DNA of 64,000 nt from contig CAJUFX010000002.1 of NCBI GenBank assembly GCA_910586395.1, positions 29,598-93,597 on the forward strand, in the 5' to 3' direction. Below, one piece after another: positions 35,228 to 43,289 of this stretch. Numbering within the stretch: position 1 is the first letter of the stretch; the number at the start of each line of letters is the position of its first letter. The notes beneath the pieces are model-generated. The model searched no databases. It saw nothing but the letters and a program-made list of their open reading frames with translations, and had not been told where the DNA came from. This DNA comes from an uncultured Bacteroidales bacterium (GTDB taxonomy: Bacteria > Bacteroidota > Bacteroidia > Bacteroidales > P3). Position numbers and translations under genes: made by a program.

Positions 35228-35706
35228 TTACTTATTGTCGATTTCCTCCGAGGTGGAACTCATCGAATCGGAAACCATATCGTTTTTTGAATGGAAAGCA
35301 TTTAAAATAAACTCATAAAACTTTTTGTTCATATAAAAATTCTCCCGACCCAATTTTATCTTTATCAACAATTTTGCATCAATCAGTTGATTAAGATAAG
35401 ATATAGCGGTAGGGCGGCTCACATTCAATTCGTCCACTACAAATTCTATCTTCGTGTACGGATGACGGAAAAGGTTGTTGATAAGATCTTGAGAATATAG
35501 CTTAGGCATCCGACTTCTAATTAAATAGCAGACGAGTCTTTCGCGTCCTGAAGTGAGAGTGTTCGTATGAGAACCGATGGATTCGGCACAATTTTGACAA
35601 TTCCTTTCAATTCCGCCAATTTTCGATTAGAAGCAACTGTCTGTCTAAGAATATTTTTTGTCTCTAAGTCTTCTTTCAGAGGCAGTGTCGGAATCCTATA
35701 ACCCAT
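35228..35706 (-). pseudogene. Fic-family gene with its catalytic core deleted
   Basis: Two fragments in order on the minus strand. 35706-35521 encodes a Fic N-terminal motif (ETKNILRQTVASNRKLAELKG, ending QDAKDSSAI and then a stop). 35509-35228 encodes the C-terminal winged-helix part of Fic proteins (YSQDLINNLF, VSRPTAISYLNQL). The ~200 residues between them, including the HPFxDGNGRxGR active-site loop, are missing, and the fragments are in different frames. I infer one internal deletion of an AMP-transferase-type Fic gene. A free-standing DNA-binding product of 93 residues from the second fragment (ATG 35509) is possible. Confidence 0.8.
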
Positions 35707-35849
35707 AACTTTCCATATTGTAACACAAATACCATCGCAAATTTACACTATTTACAATTTCAACCCAAACATATAGACTGCCGGCTTTCCTGCGGACTGC
35801 CTATATGGAACTCATCAACAAACGCCTCTCCGCTTTACCATAAGCCGCA

Positions 35850-35909
35850 GAGGCATTCAAGACCGCCAAGGCCTGTGGGAGTGAGATCATCCATCCAGAG
35901 GTGGAGTAT
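35850..35909 (+). pseudogene. Relic: fourth, degraded copy of the lipoprotein gene 3' end
   Basis: About 60 bp reading EAFKTAKACGSEIIHPE, clearly related to DAFETAKACEAEIIYPE of the other copies but without the usual stop. It lies beyond the Fic remnant and just before the terminator of the next minus-strand gene. Confidence 0.7.
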
Positions 35910-35930
35910 AGGAAATCTCCTAAAATTCAT

Positions 35931-35963
35931 AAAAAAAGCCTGCACGTAATACGTGCAGGCTTT
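35931..35963 (-). terminator. Intrinsic terminator of the TPR protein gene
   Basis: AAAGCCTGCACGTA / TACGTGCAGGCTTT is a near-perfect hairpin with a TTTTTTT run on the minus strand, 28 nt after the stop at 35991. Confidence 0.88.
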
Positions 35964-35990
35964 AAAATCAACTATAATAAGTTTTCATTA

Positions 35991-36668
35991 TTAATTAGCA
36001 TCCGATGCAGCCGACGGACTGACACAATACGTATCATAGTAATAATTGGTATAATCGGGATCCAACTCTTTTACCTTTTTGAAATCAGCACAAGCCTTTT
36101 CTGTTTGTCCCAGAACACGATAGGCTTCACCACGCATACTATAAATAAGACTATACGACTTATCTACTTCAGCCGCTTTATTCATCCAGTATATAATATT
36201 TTCCGGCGTTTGATTGGGATCTATAGTCGCTTTCAATATGTATAAATCTGCCATATTGGGACAAGTTTTTTCCAACTCAGCAATATATTCATCCCGTTTG
36301 GTTTGATGCGCTTGTGCGTTGGCAACATCGTCACGCATTAAGCGCGCATAGAACGACATGCGCAAATATAACAAATTACAAGGATCACCTTTAGCTTTTT
36401 TGATAAACTTATTAAATTCTGTTTCAGCCTCAACGAACTTCCCCTCTGTAACCATATCCTCTATATATTTGGGCGTTGGTATACCACGTTGCTCTCCCTG
36501 TGAAGACATTTCTGATTGCTGTCCCATTGTCGATGATATTTCTGGCAATGTATTCGGATTTTCAGGCGTCACCACCGCCGTTTGGCCGGAAGCCTGCGCG
36601 AATACCTGAGCACCCAACCCCATGCTTAGACCTAAAACCAAGGTCAAACCATATTTCCATGCTTTCAT
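35991..36668 (-). CDS. Exported TPR-like protein
   Basis: 225 residues. The signal peptide is MKAWKYGLTLVLGLSMGLGAQVFA, followed by a Gln/Ser/Pro-rich linker to about residue 60. The rest is helical with tetratricopeptide spacing: EGKFVEAETEFNKFIKKAKG, ADLYILKATID, AAEVDKSYSLIYSMRGEAYR and LGQTEKACADFKKVKELDP. The last repeat is a clear TPR. It starts 51 nt after the lipoprotein gene, probably an operon, and ends at a strong terminator. Periplasmic; partner unknown. Protein-protein interaction is the usual role of such repeats. Confidence 0.85.
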   Translation of the reverse strand: MKAWKYGLTLVLGLSMGLGAQVFAQASGQTAVVTPENPNTLPEISSTMGQQSEMSSQGEQRGIPTPKYIEDMVTEGKFVEAETEFNKFIKKAKGDPCNLLYLRMSFYARLMRDDVANAQAHQTKRDEYIAELEKTCPNMADLYILKATIDPNQTPENIIYWMNKAAEVDKSYSLIYSMRGEAYRVLGQTEKACADFKKVKELDPDYTNYYYDTYCVSPSAASDAN

Positions 36669-36719
36669 ATTATTTTGTTTTTTAGGTATTAATAATCTTA
36701 TTGACAGATTGTAATTCTC

Positions 36720-37241
36720 CTATTTTCTGCCGGTCGCCTCACGCTCGCGGGCTTCGCGCGCCCGCTGACCGGGGCCGGTCGTGGGCAAGGTCTCGCTGCT
36801 GGCCGCCGAAGCAAAGCCTATTTCCGAAACCCCCGTCATGGACGAACTGCCCATGCCTTCAATGGCATCGCTGTCGGTATCGACCAACCATTTGCCGTCG
36901 TGCTTCTGCAACGGCAACATCCGCGGATATCCGTTGAGTTCATAAGCACAATAAGCATAATTCCCGTCATCGGGATCAATAATCACTTCCAATACGTTCA
37001 ATTCCGGCACCTCATCCTTCGCGTATGGCGAGAGGGAGGTCATATTCTTCTTATAATAAATGCCCTGATGCGAGTCTTCGGTGGAAAGTTCCAAAGCCCG
37101 GTCGAAGTCCAAATCCACATAGTAGGCTTTCAAAAACTGCCGTGCCGTGCGCTCGGCCTTGGGCAACGAGCACCCGCCCGACAACAATGCCAACAGCAGG
37201 CATCCGCCCGCTAAAACGTTTCTTATAATGTCTTTACGCAT
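36720..37241 (-). CDS. Lipoprotein, NTF2/DUF4878-like
   Basis: 173 residues from ATG 37241. MRKDIIRNVLAGGCLLLALL precedes LSGGC, a lipobox with Cys24. The mature part (AERTARQFLKAYYVDLDFDRALEL ... DGKWLVD) has the pattern of small NTF2-like accessory lipoproteins: a helix with TARQFL and a final strand with GKWLV. The C-terminal ~50 residues are low-complexity Ser/Ala/Arg/Glu. An upstream in-frame start would add 30 residues that destroy the signal peptide, so it is rejected. First gene of a pair with the TPR protein. Function unknown. Confidence 0.82.
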   Translation of the reverse strand: MRKDIIRNVLAGGCLLLALLSGGCSLPKAERTARQFLKAYYVDLDFDRALELSTEDSHQGIYYKKNMTSLSPYAKDEVPELNVLEVIIDPDDGNYAYCAYELNGYPRMLPLQKHDGKWLVDTDSDAIEGMGSSSMTGVSEIGFASAASSETLPTTGPGQRAREAREREATGRK

Positions 37242-37328
37242 ATCGTTTCGGTTTTTCCCATTATGCAAGTCGAACTCCGCCCGATTGCCGTCGCCGCCAT
37301 AAGCCTGTCGCCTCAAGCAGACAACCTG

Positions 37329-37336
37329 CAAAGATA
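37329..37336 (-). promoter_or_regulatory. -7 element TATCTTTG for the lipoprotein/TPR pair
   Basis: A consensus TATCTTTG on the minus strand about 88 nt before ATG 37241. No good TTTG lies 20 bp upstream, so it is only half supported. It lies in the short gap after the Panacea-linked toxin gene. Confidence 0.5.
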
Positions 37337-37351
37337 ATAAAAATATCCCTT

Positions 37352-37645
37352 TTACAGAATCCTCTTGAACTTATTCTTGACACAAGCGGATTTTTTCAGA
37401 CAATCTCTCAAATCATCAAAAAGGCCAGCCTCCATCTTTCCTTTCAAAATGATTTTCATCTCACCCAATCGGCTTTGTTCTTCAAACTCCGCCACTGGAT
37501 AAGTATTTTGATCTTTGGAAGTCGGCAAAGAAGCCAACAATAAGCCATTGCCATCATGCTTCAACACAACGAAAAACTTTGGCTTTTGAGTTCCATTGTG
37601 GAATTTGAACGGATCGAAATATAGAAGATGCCCTTCGCTAAACAT
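37352..37645 (-). CDS. Small probable toxin paired with Panacea antitoxin
   Basis: 97 residues (MFSEGHLLYFDPFKFHNG..). Its start overlaps the stop of the Panacea-domain gene by 8 nt, so the two are translationally coupled with the antitoxin first. PKFFVVLKHDGN and LLASLPTSKDQ recall the beta-strand core of PemK/MazF-type RNase toxins (LVV ... PTS), but the similarity is weak and I do not assign the family. The C-terminus is basic (KKSACVKNKFKRIL). AT-rich compared with flanking genes. Confidence 0.7.
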   Translation of the reverse strand: MFSEGHLLYFDPFKFHNGTQKPKFFVVLKHDGNGLLLASLPTSKDQNTYPVAEFEEQSRLGEMKIILKGKMEAGLFDDLRDCLKKSACVKNKFKRIL

Positions 37646-38228
37646 TGAATTTGGCTTTTAAGGCATCTGCCGTCTGTCTGACGGAAAGACTTTCTTCGTA
37701 ATCGGATCGCTTTTCTCCAAAAAGCAATTCCCTGAAATCGATTTTTATTTCCGTGCTATTGCATGTTTCATTGTGGAATGACGCCAACACATTGTTTTCT
37801 ACCGCACCTTTATACCATAACGTATCCGGTTGATGCAACACATCTATCAACTGGCGGGCGTTCATTGTCCCGTACTTCACCATCACCTCATCCATAACCG
37901 CCAATTCGCAATCCGAAAATTCATCGTCTTCAAACGGTTTAAGGGCTCTGAAATATTTATTATTATCTATATAATAAGGTTCTATGTAATCTTTAAACAA
38001 AAACGGTTTATCCGAAAGTTCGGCATACAGATCTTTCTGCACTGGCCCTAAACGCCATATTTCATAAGGTAATGCCAAAAACGGGACATGGTTTTTTTTC
38101 ACCATCTGTTCCTCCATGATATATAATAACTTGAGCAGCTTCGTCTTACTGACGCCATGCAAACGATCTGCTATATAAATCATGGCATTGCCTATTTTCT
38201 TCTTATGTTCTATCGAAAATCCACACAT
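37638..38228 (-). CDS. Panacea-domain (SocA/DUF4065-like) antitoxin
   Basis: 196 residues from ATG 38228 (MCGFSIEHKKKIGNAMIYIA). The text GVSKTKLLKLLYIMEEQMVKK, FLALPYEIWRLGPVQKDLY and SDCELAVMDEVMVKYGTMNARQLIDVLH is typical of the Panacea fold, which neutralises many unrelated toxin families. The residues that follow probably hold the toxin-specific part. Longer in-frame starts are possible but would run back through the promoter. The downstream overlapping small gene is the likely toxin. Confidence 0.82.
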   Translation of the reverse strand: MCGFSIEHKKKIGNAMIYIADRLHGVSKTKLLKLLYIMEEQMVKKNHVPFLALPYEIWRLGPVQKDLYAELSDKPFLFKDYIEPYYIDNNKYFRALKPFEDDEFSDCELAVMDEVMVKYGTMNARQLIDVLHQPDTLWYKGAVENNVLASFHNETCNSTEIKIDFRELLFGEKRSDYEESLSVRQTADALKAKFNV

Positions 38229-38273
38229 GGTTATTGTTCTTCGAATAAACGGAGTTTCTAAAAAGATGATTTG

Positions 38274-38329
38274 CAAAATTAAGTATTTGCAATTGATTTC
38301 AAACAACGGTTATGTTAAAAATACTTAAT
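38274..38329 (-). promoter_or_regulatory. Promoter and inverted-repeat operator of the Panacea TA pair
   Basis: The minus strand carries TTTG (38303-38300), 18 bp, TAATTTTG (38281-38274). Two perfect 11-bp arms, ATTAAGTATTT at 38278-38288 and its complement at 38319-38329, flank the -33 box. Their centres are 41 bp apart (about four helical turns) and one arm overlaps the -7 box, an arrangement suited to repression by a dimeric regulator. Confidence 0.65.
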
Positions 38330-38625
38330 ACGGTTATGCCGAAAACAACAACAGTTTACATATCCCTAATACACCAATCCTACCAACCATAAAGGCCACT
38401 TACGCCCAATGGCATATTTCAGATTGTCGGACAAGACATAAGCACATCGGCCACCTGCTTGAACGACTTGTCAGCTCCGCCTATCTCAAAATGTTCAATG
38501 CACTGAACAAATTATGGCGCGAAGTGTTTAACGCACTGAACAAATTTAGGTAGCGGGCGATGCCGCCGCATGATGGCGGCAGAGTTCCGGATAGCCATTC
38601 AAGCGGCATCGAGGTGTCTTCCTTT
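38330..38625. other. Intergenic relic stretch with a short direct repeat
   Basis: I see no complete gene. Two related 21-bp units (38493-38513, GTTCAATGCACTGAACAAATT, and 38526-38546, differing at four positions) each contain a GTTCA..TGAAC-type dyad. On the plus strand they fall in a short open stretch reading FNALNKLWREVFNALNKFR before a stop at 38553-38555. This may be the tail of a decayed gene. Confidence 0.45.
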
Positions 38626-38686
38626 AATTTAAATCATATTTAAAATAATTCGTATTTTTGCCGGAAATTTAAATCGTACTTAAAAT
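38626..38686 (+). promoter_or_regulatory. Duplicated operator-like AT-rich element around a -7 box
   Basis: AATTTAAATCATATTTAAAAT (38626-38646) recurs 40 bp later (38666-38686) with 19 of 21 bases identical. Each is an imperfect TTTAA..TTAAA dyad. Between them lies TATTTTTG (38653-38660), a -7 element. The second copy ends two bases before the ATG of the ATPase gene. Confidence 0.6.
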
Positions 38687-38688
38687 TC

Positions 38689-39933
38689 ATGGCTATAAAA
38701 AGACCTCGCATTGTATATCCAAGAAATACCTACATCGACCGGATCAAACCTTTCATGCGTACGACAACCGTAAAGGTTTTAGTAGGGCATCGCCGTGTAG
38801 GCAAGAGTTACGTACTGTACCAACTCATCGACATCATCCGGATGGAAGAACCGGATGCCAATATCATCTACATCAATAAGGAAGATCTTGAATTTGAATT
38901 TATAGCGAACTACCGCGACCTATACGATTACGTCAAAAAACAGGTGGACGAGACCCACAGAAACTATATCTTTATTGACGAAATACAGGAAATAGCGGAT
39001 TTCCGCCTGGCTATCCGTTCGCTCGCCTTGGATGACCGCAACGATATTTACATAACGGGAAGCAACTCAGAAATATTCTCCAGTGATTTGGCCAACGAAT
39101 TGGGTGGTCGGTATGTGGAATTTAAGATTTACAGTCTTTCCTATCCCGAATTTTTGCAGTTTCACAAGTTATCGGACAACGACGAAACTTTGGATAAATA
39201 CATCCGCTTCGGCGGATTGCCGTATCTTATAAATCTGCCGCTTGAAGAACGCGTCGCGATGGAATATATCAACAGCATCTATTCTACGATTGTATTGCGG
39301 GATGTCATACAACGCAAAAAGATCCGGAACACGGCTTTTCTTGAACAACTTATCCGGTTTTTGGCAAACAACGTCGGCAGTTTGTTTTCATCAAAAAGTA
39401 TCAGCGACTTCTTGAAAAGCCAAAATGTGAAGATTGCATCCAATCAGGTGTCGGAATACGCCGACGCACTGGCGGAAGCATTCATCGTGCATCGCCTTGG
39501 CCGTTATGATATAGCCGGAAAAAAATTATTCGAACGGGGAGAGAAATATTTCTTCGAAAATATGGGCATCCGCAACGCCTTGGCCGGCTACAAACCGCAA
39601 GACCGCGCCAAACGTCTTGAAAACGTCGTATGCAATCATCTTGTCTTTTGCGGCTATGAGGTCAAAGTCGGGTATCTGGCAACCGAAGAAATCGATTTTG
39701 TATGCACCCGGAACGGCGAAACCCTCTATGTGCAAGTGGCCGCGGAACTCTCGCGACCGGAAACCATCGAAAGAGAATTCGGTAACCTTTTAAAAATCAA
39801 AGACAACTACCCGAAATTCGTCGTATCGGGCGAACGTTCGTTCGAAAACAGTTATGAAGGCGTGGAACACATTTATATCCGGGATTTCTTGAATGCCGAC
39901 TTAACTAACCGATTTCCGAGATCTTTACAATAA
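38689..39933 (+). CDS. AAA-family ATPase with C-terminal DUF4143 domain
   Basis: 414 residues. Walker A GHRRVGKS (33-40), Walker B YIFIDEIQEI (~91-100), sensor-like ITGSNSE and the arginine-rich GGRYVEF complete the AAA half. A winged-helix-like stretch (FLANNVGSLFSSKSISDFLKS) leads into DUF4143 with a nuclease-like core (ENVVCNHLVFCGYEV, EEIDFVCTRNGETLYVQVA). Members are widespread, often multicopy and mobile in Bacteroidota; their physiological role is unresolved. The start overlaps an operator-like repeat. Convergent with the helicase gene, 56 bp apart. Confidence 0.88.
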   Translation: MAIKRPRIVYPRNTYIDRIKPFMRTTTVKVLVGHRRVGKSYVLYQLIDIIRMEEPDANIIYINKEDLEFEFIANYRDLYDYVKKQVDETHRNYIFIDEIQEIADFRLAIRSLALDDRNDIYITGSNSEIFSSDLANELGGRYVEFKIYSLSYPEFLQFHKLSDNDETLDKYIRFGGLPYLINLPLEERVAMEYINSIYSTIVLRDVIQRKKIRNTAFLEQLIRFLANNVGSLFSSKSISDFLKSQNVKIASNQVSEYADALAEAFIVHRLGRYDIAGKKLFERGEKYFFENMGIRNALAGYKPQDRAKRLENVVCNHLVFCGYEVKVGYLATEEIDFVCTRNGETLYVQVAAELSRPETIEREFGNLLKIKDNYPKFVVSGERSFENSYEGVEHIYIRDFLNADLTNRFPRSLQ

Positions 39934-39989
39934 ACCGGCACTATGCGGCCTATGCGACCTGACAAACGCATTGACAAACAGGCGGCGGG

Positions 39990-42575
39990 CTACCCCACCA
40001 CCTGTAACTTGGCGAAAGCGGCGAGCAACGTCTTGGGCTGCGGGAGGCCGTCGAACTTGACAATGAGCCGCTGGTCGCCGCCCGCGCCCTGGATTTCGAC
40101 AAGCGTTCCGAGGCCGAATTTGGCATGGGCCACGCGCTGACCGACGGCGTACCCGCCTGCGGCGGACGCGGAGCCGGACGTACCGGCCGCTGCGGAAGAC
40201 ATGGCGGCGGATGTGCCGCCTGAGACCGGAACACTCTGTGAAACGCTTTGTGAGTCGCCGGCCGGCGCAATACTGATTTTCTTTAACTTGCGTGGCTCAG
40301 CCGGACGGATGTGCAAGGTGTCGGGCTCCACCGCCCGCTTGGACGAAGCGACATGGCCGTTGTAGCCGCCGCTTTCACCACGTGCGCCATAGTTGCCATG
40401 ACCGCTGCCGCCGCGCCCATAGTTGCCGCGGCCGCCATAATCGCTTCGGCCGCCCTCATGCGCTCCCCGGCCGCCGCGTCCGCCGAACGCGCCGAAACCG
40501 CCCCACGCGCCGCGCTCTTCATCGTCATCCACAAAGACCGGTTGCGGCGCTTTCAACACCTGCGGATTCTCGAAACAATCCGAACAGGCTATCTCCGACA
40601 GAAAACGGCTCGGTTTGGTATCGTTGCGCTGTCCCCAACGCATCCGCTTGCGCGCGAAACTCAGGAACAGGCGGCGTTCGCTCCGCGTTACGGCCACGTA
40701 AAACAGACGGCGTTCCTCCTCCAGATCCTCCTGCGTCGAAGAACTCATCTCGGACGGAAACAAATCCTCCTCGCACCCCACGACAAACACGTACGGATAT
40801 TCCAAGCCCTTGGCCGCATGAATCGTCATCAGCGTCACGACGTCACCCTTCTGTCCGTCGTCCTTGTCTTTGTCCTCGTCCATGTCGGTCAGGAGCGCGA
40901 TTTCCTGCAGAAAGCGGTCCAACGTCACGACACCCTCGTAGGGCAACATCTCGCCCGTCTCCTCGTCCACCTCGAAGTGGTCGCGTTCCACAAACTCCTG
41001 CACGGCGTTGAGCAGTTCCTCCACGTTGCGCAGACGCGCCTCGCTCTCGATGGTGTTCTCCGCCTTGTATTCCTGTTCTATGCCGCAATGCTTCCAGATG
41101 TCGGCCGCTAACGTGTAGGCGTCGGTATCGGACAGGCGGATGTTGAGGCTCAGGATCATGTCGCGCACGCGCAACAGCCGGGTAGCGGCCGCCCCGCCCA
41201 AATTGGCCTCGGCGCATACGGCCGGATCGCGCAACAGCTCTATCGCGTCGAACAGCGCGCATCCCCTCGCCGACGCCAGGATCCGCAGGCGGTCTATCGT
41301 CGTGTCGCCTATGCCGCGCGCAGGCAGGTTGATGCAACGCAACAGGCAGGCTTCGTCGCGCGGGTTCGCCACCCAGCGGAAATAAGCCACCATGTCCTTG
41401 ATTTCCTTGCGCTGATAGAAACTTTTGCCGCCGTAAATGCGGTACGGGATGTTAAGCCGGCGCAGCGCGTCTTCCATCGCCTTGCTCTGGTTGTTGGTGC
41501 GGTAGAGTATCGCGAAATCCTTATGGTGGACGCGCTCGTTCATCTCGGTTTCGAAAATCTGCTGGGCCACCAGACGGCCTTCCTCCTCGTCGGTGGGTGC
41601 GGCCAAGAGTTTGACGAGGCTGCCCGTGTCGTTCTGCGTCCAGATTGTCTTCGGAATACGGCCTTTATTATTCTCTATGAGCACATTCGACAGCTTGACG
41701 ATAACGCCCGTCGAACGGTAGTTCTGCTCCAGCGCGATTGTCCGGGCTTCCGGATAATCGGCCTTGAAGCTCAATATGTTCTGAATGTTGGCGCCGCGGA
41801 ACGAATAGATGCTCTGCGAATCGTCGCCCACCACGCAGATATTGCGGTGCATGGCCGCCAGTTTCTTGACGATGAGATACTGGGCGAAGTTCGTGTCCTG
41901 GTACTCGTCCACCATGATATAGCGGAAGTGTTCCTGATATTTGGCCAGCACGTCGGGGTGGTCGCGCAACAGGATGTTGGTCTGAAACAGCAGGTCGTCG
42001 AAGTCCATCGCCCCGGCGTGGAACAGCCGGTTCTGGTATTCCGTATAAAGTTCGGCTATGAGCGGCCGTTGCATCATGCGGTCCTCTTCCTGCAAGGCGG
42101 TATTGCGGGCGTAGTCGGCCGGCCCCACCAACGCGCTCTTGGCCATCGATATGCGTGACCCCACCAGCTTGGGATTGTATTGCTTGGGGTCGAGGTTCTT
42201 CTCTTTGGCGATGTTTTTGAGCAGGTTGCGGCTGTCTTCGGTATCGTAAATCGAGAATGTCTTTTCGTAGCCGAGTTTTTCGGCATGGGCGCGCAGGATG
42301 CGGCAGAAAATGGAGTGGAACGTTCCCATCCAAAGGCTGTGTGCCGAGGGGCCTATGAGTTCGGCGATACGCTCCTTCATTTCGGCGGCGGCCTTGTTGG
42401 TAAAGGTCAAAGCCATGATTTGGAAGGGGTTGTTGCCGACTTCCAACAGGTGGGCGATGCGATACATGAGCGTGCGCGTCTTGCCGCTGCCCGCCCCCGC
42501 GATGATCATGACCGGCCCTTCGGTGCATTCGGCCGCCTGCCGCTGGCGGTCGTTCAATTTGTCCAACAATGCCAT
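39990..42575 (-). CDS. UvrD/PcrA-type superfamily 1 DNA helicase
   Basis: 861 residues. MALLDKLNDRQRQAAE is the Q-motif start; Walker A GAGSGKT (27-33), motif Ia TFTNKAAAEMKER, motif II DEYQDT, motif III GDDSQSIYSFRGA, motif IV QNYRS, motif V TIHAAKGLEYPYVFVVGC and motif VI VAVTRSERRLFL are all present. This is the 3'-5' helicase of repair and replication restart. The C-terminus has a Gly/Arg-rich segment (about residues 680-735, many GRG/RGG) before the usual Tudor-like end (GQRVAHAKFGLGTLVEI). The Gly/Arg segment is unusual. It ends convergently with the ATPase gene and starts 2 nt after panD. Confidence 0.95.
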   Translation of the reverse strand: MALLDKLNDRQRQAAECTEGPVMIIAGAGSGKTRTLMYRIAHLLEVGNNPFQIMALTFTNKAAAEMKERIAELIGPSAHSLWMGTFHSIFCRILRAHAEKLGYEKTFSIYDTEDSRNLLKNIAKEKNLDPKQYNPKLVGSRISMAKSALVGPADYARNTALQEEDRMMQRPLIAELYTEYQNRLFHAGAMDFDDLLFQTNILLRDHPDVLAKYQEHFRYIMVDEYQDTNFAQYLIVKKLAAMHRNICVVGDDSQSIYSFRGANIQNILSFKADYPEARTIALEQNYRSTGVIVKLSNVLIENNKGRIPKTIWTQNDTGSLVKLLAAPTDEEEGRLVAQQIFETEMNERVHHKDFAILYRTNNQSKAMEDALRRLNIPYRIYGGKSFYQRKEIKDMVAYFRWVANPRDEACLLRCINLPARGIGDTTIDRLRILASARGCALFDAIELLRDPAVCAEANLGGAAATRLLRVRDMILSLNIRLSDTDAYTLAADIWKHCGIEQEYKAENTIESEARLRNVEELLNAVQEFVERDHFEVDEETGEMLPYEGVVTLDRFLQEIALLTDMDEDKDKDDGQKGDVVTLMTIHAAKGLEYPYVFVVGCEEDLFPSEMSSSTQEDLEEERRLFYVAVTRSERRLFLSFARKRMRWGQRNDTKPSRFLSEIACSDCFENPQVLKAPQPVFVDDDEERGAWGGFGAFGGRGGRGAHEGGRSDYGGRGNYGRGGSGHGNYGARGESGGYNGHVASSKRAVEPDTLHIRPAEPRKLKKISIAPAGDSQSVSQSVPVSGGTSAAMSSAAAGTSGSASAAGGYAVGQRVAHAKFGLGTLVEIQGAGGDQRLIVKFDGLPQPKTLLAAFAKLQVVG

Positions 42576-42577
42576 GC

Positions 42578-42922
42578 CTACGCCAACCGGTTGTTTTTCG
42601 GGAAAACGATGCGCGCCTTGAACCGCTGCGCCTCTTCGGGCGTCATGTGCGCAAACGCCACGATGATGACGAGGTCACCCACGGCCACCTTGCGCGCGGC
42701 CGCGCCGTTCAAACCGATGACGCCGCTGTTCCTTTCGCCCTTAATAACGTATGTGTCAAAACGTTCCCCGTTATTTATATCGTAAATATACACACGTTCG
42801 TTCTCCAACAGACCGGCGGCCTCCATCAGGGCTTCGTCTATCGTGATGCTGCCGATATAATTCAAATCGGCCTGCGTCACGGCCACCCGGTGAATCTTCG
42901 ATTTTAAAACTTCTATCGTCAC
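42578..42922 (-). CDS. panD: Aspartate 1-decarboxylase (pantothenate pathway)
   Basis: 114 residues from GTG 42922 (VTIEVLKSKIHRVAVTQADL). This start puts the self-cleavage site exactly at Gly24-Ser25 (YIGSITID), where Ser25 becomes the pyruvoyl cofactor. An upstream in-frame start would add 25 residues not typical of the family. YDINNGERF and INGAAAR in the form LNGAAARKV are also typical. The enzyme makes beta-alanine for pantothenate/CoA. Two nt before the helicase start, so likely cotranscribed. Its promoter lies in the edge of an intergenic repeat. Confidence 0.95.
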   Translation of the reverse strand: MTIEVLKSKIHRVAVTQADLNYIGSITIDEALMEAAGLLENERVYIYDINNGERFDTYVIKGERNSGVIGLNGAAARKVAVGDLVIIVAFAHMTPEEAQRFKARIVFPKNNRLA

Positions 42923-42994
42923 TTTTTCAGACTGTTTGGTTTCTTGAAATAAGTTTTGAGACGGACTCCGGAAAGCCAACTCCCAAAAGGGCGA

Positions 42995-43026
42995 CAAAGA
43001 TAGTGAAAGGCAAGCGCAGAAACAAG
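42995..43026 (-). promoter_or_regulatory. Promoter of panD carried by the intergenic repeat
   Basis: Minus strand: CTTG (43026-43023), 20 bp, TATCTTTG (43002-42995). The whole promoter lies within the repeat edge (AAAGATAGTGAAAGGCAAG on the plus strand). Confidence 0.7.
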
Positions 43027-43283
43027 CAGGTCATTACAATGTGAAAATAGGCGGCCCTAAGGCCGTAGCATATGAAGACGGAACAAATATAAAACTTGTT
43101 TTATAGATTGTTCCGGTGAAATATGCGTTGCGGGAACGAGCGCAGTGAGTGAACGCATTTTCACATTGAAAACGGACTTTGTTTTGCCAAGCCACCTCCT
43201 ATCTTCACGCGTAGCGTAAAGAATCCTATCTGCACGCGTAGCGTAGAGATAGTGAAAGGCAAGCGCAGAAACAAGCAGGTCAT
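42995..43283. repeat. Structured intergenic repeat, copy A
   Basis: The 288 bp 42996-43283 recur at 44252-44539 with a single difference seen. Within it: an inverted repeat CAATGTGAAAAT (43037-43048) / complement (43157-43168); a hairpin 43080-43114 (GGAACAA, TATAAAAC, loop TT, then complements); a GGCGGCCCTAAGGCCG hairpin; and two CACGCGTAGCGTA units. The edge unit GATAGTGAAAGGCAAGCGCAG occurs at both ends. No protein coding is evident. Confidence 0.9.
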
Positions 43284-43289
43284 CGTTCG

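Noticed and set aside
40292..41111. Plus-strand frames opposite the helicase
   Set aside because: The minus strand carries all seven helicase motifs in one frame; the plus frames are composition shadows.
42923..42997. Longer panD reading from 42997
   Set aside because: It would shift the pyruvoyl Ser from position 25 to 50 and cross the promoter; GTG 42922 gives the canonical Gly24-Ser25.
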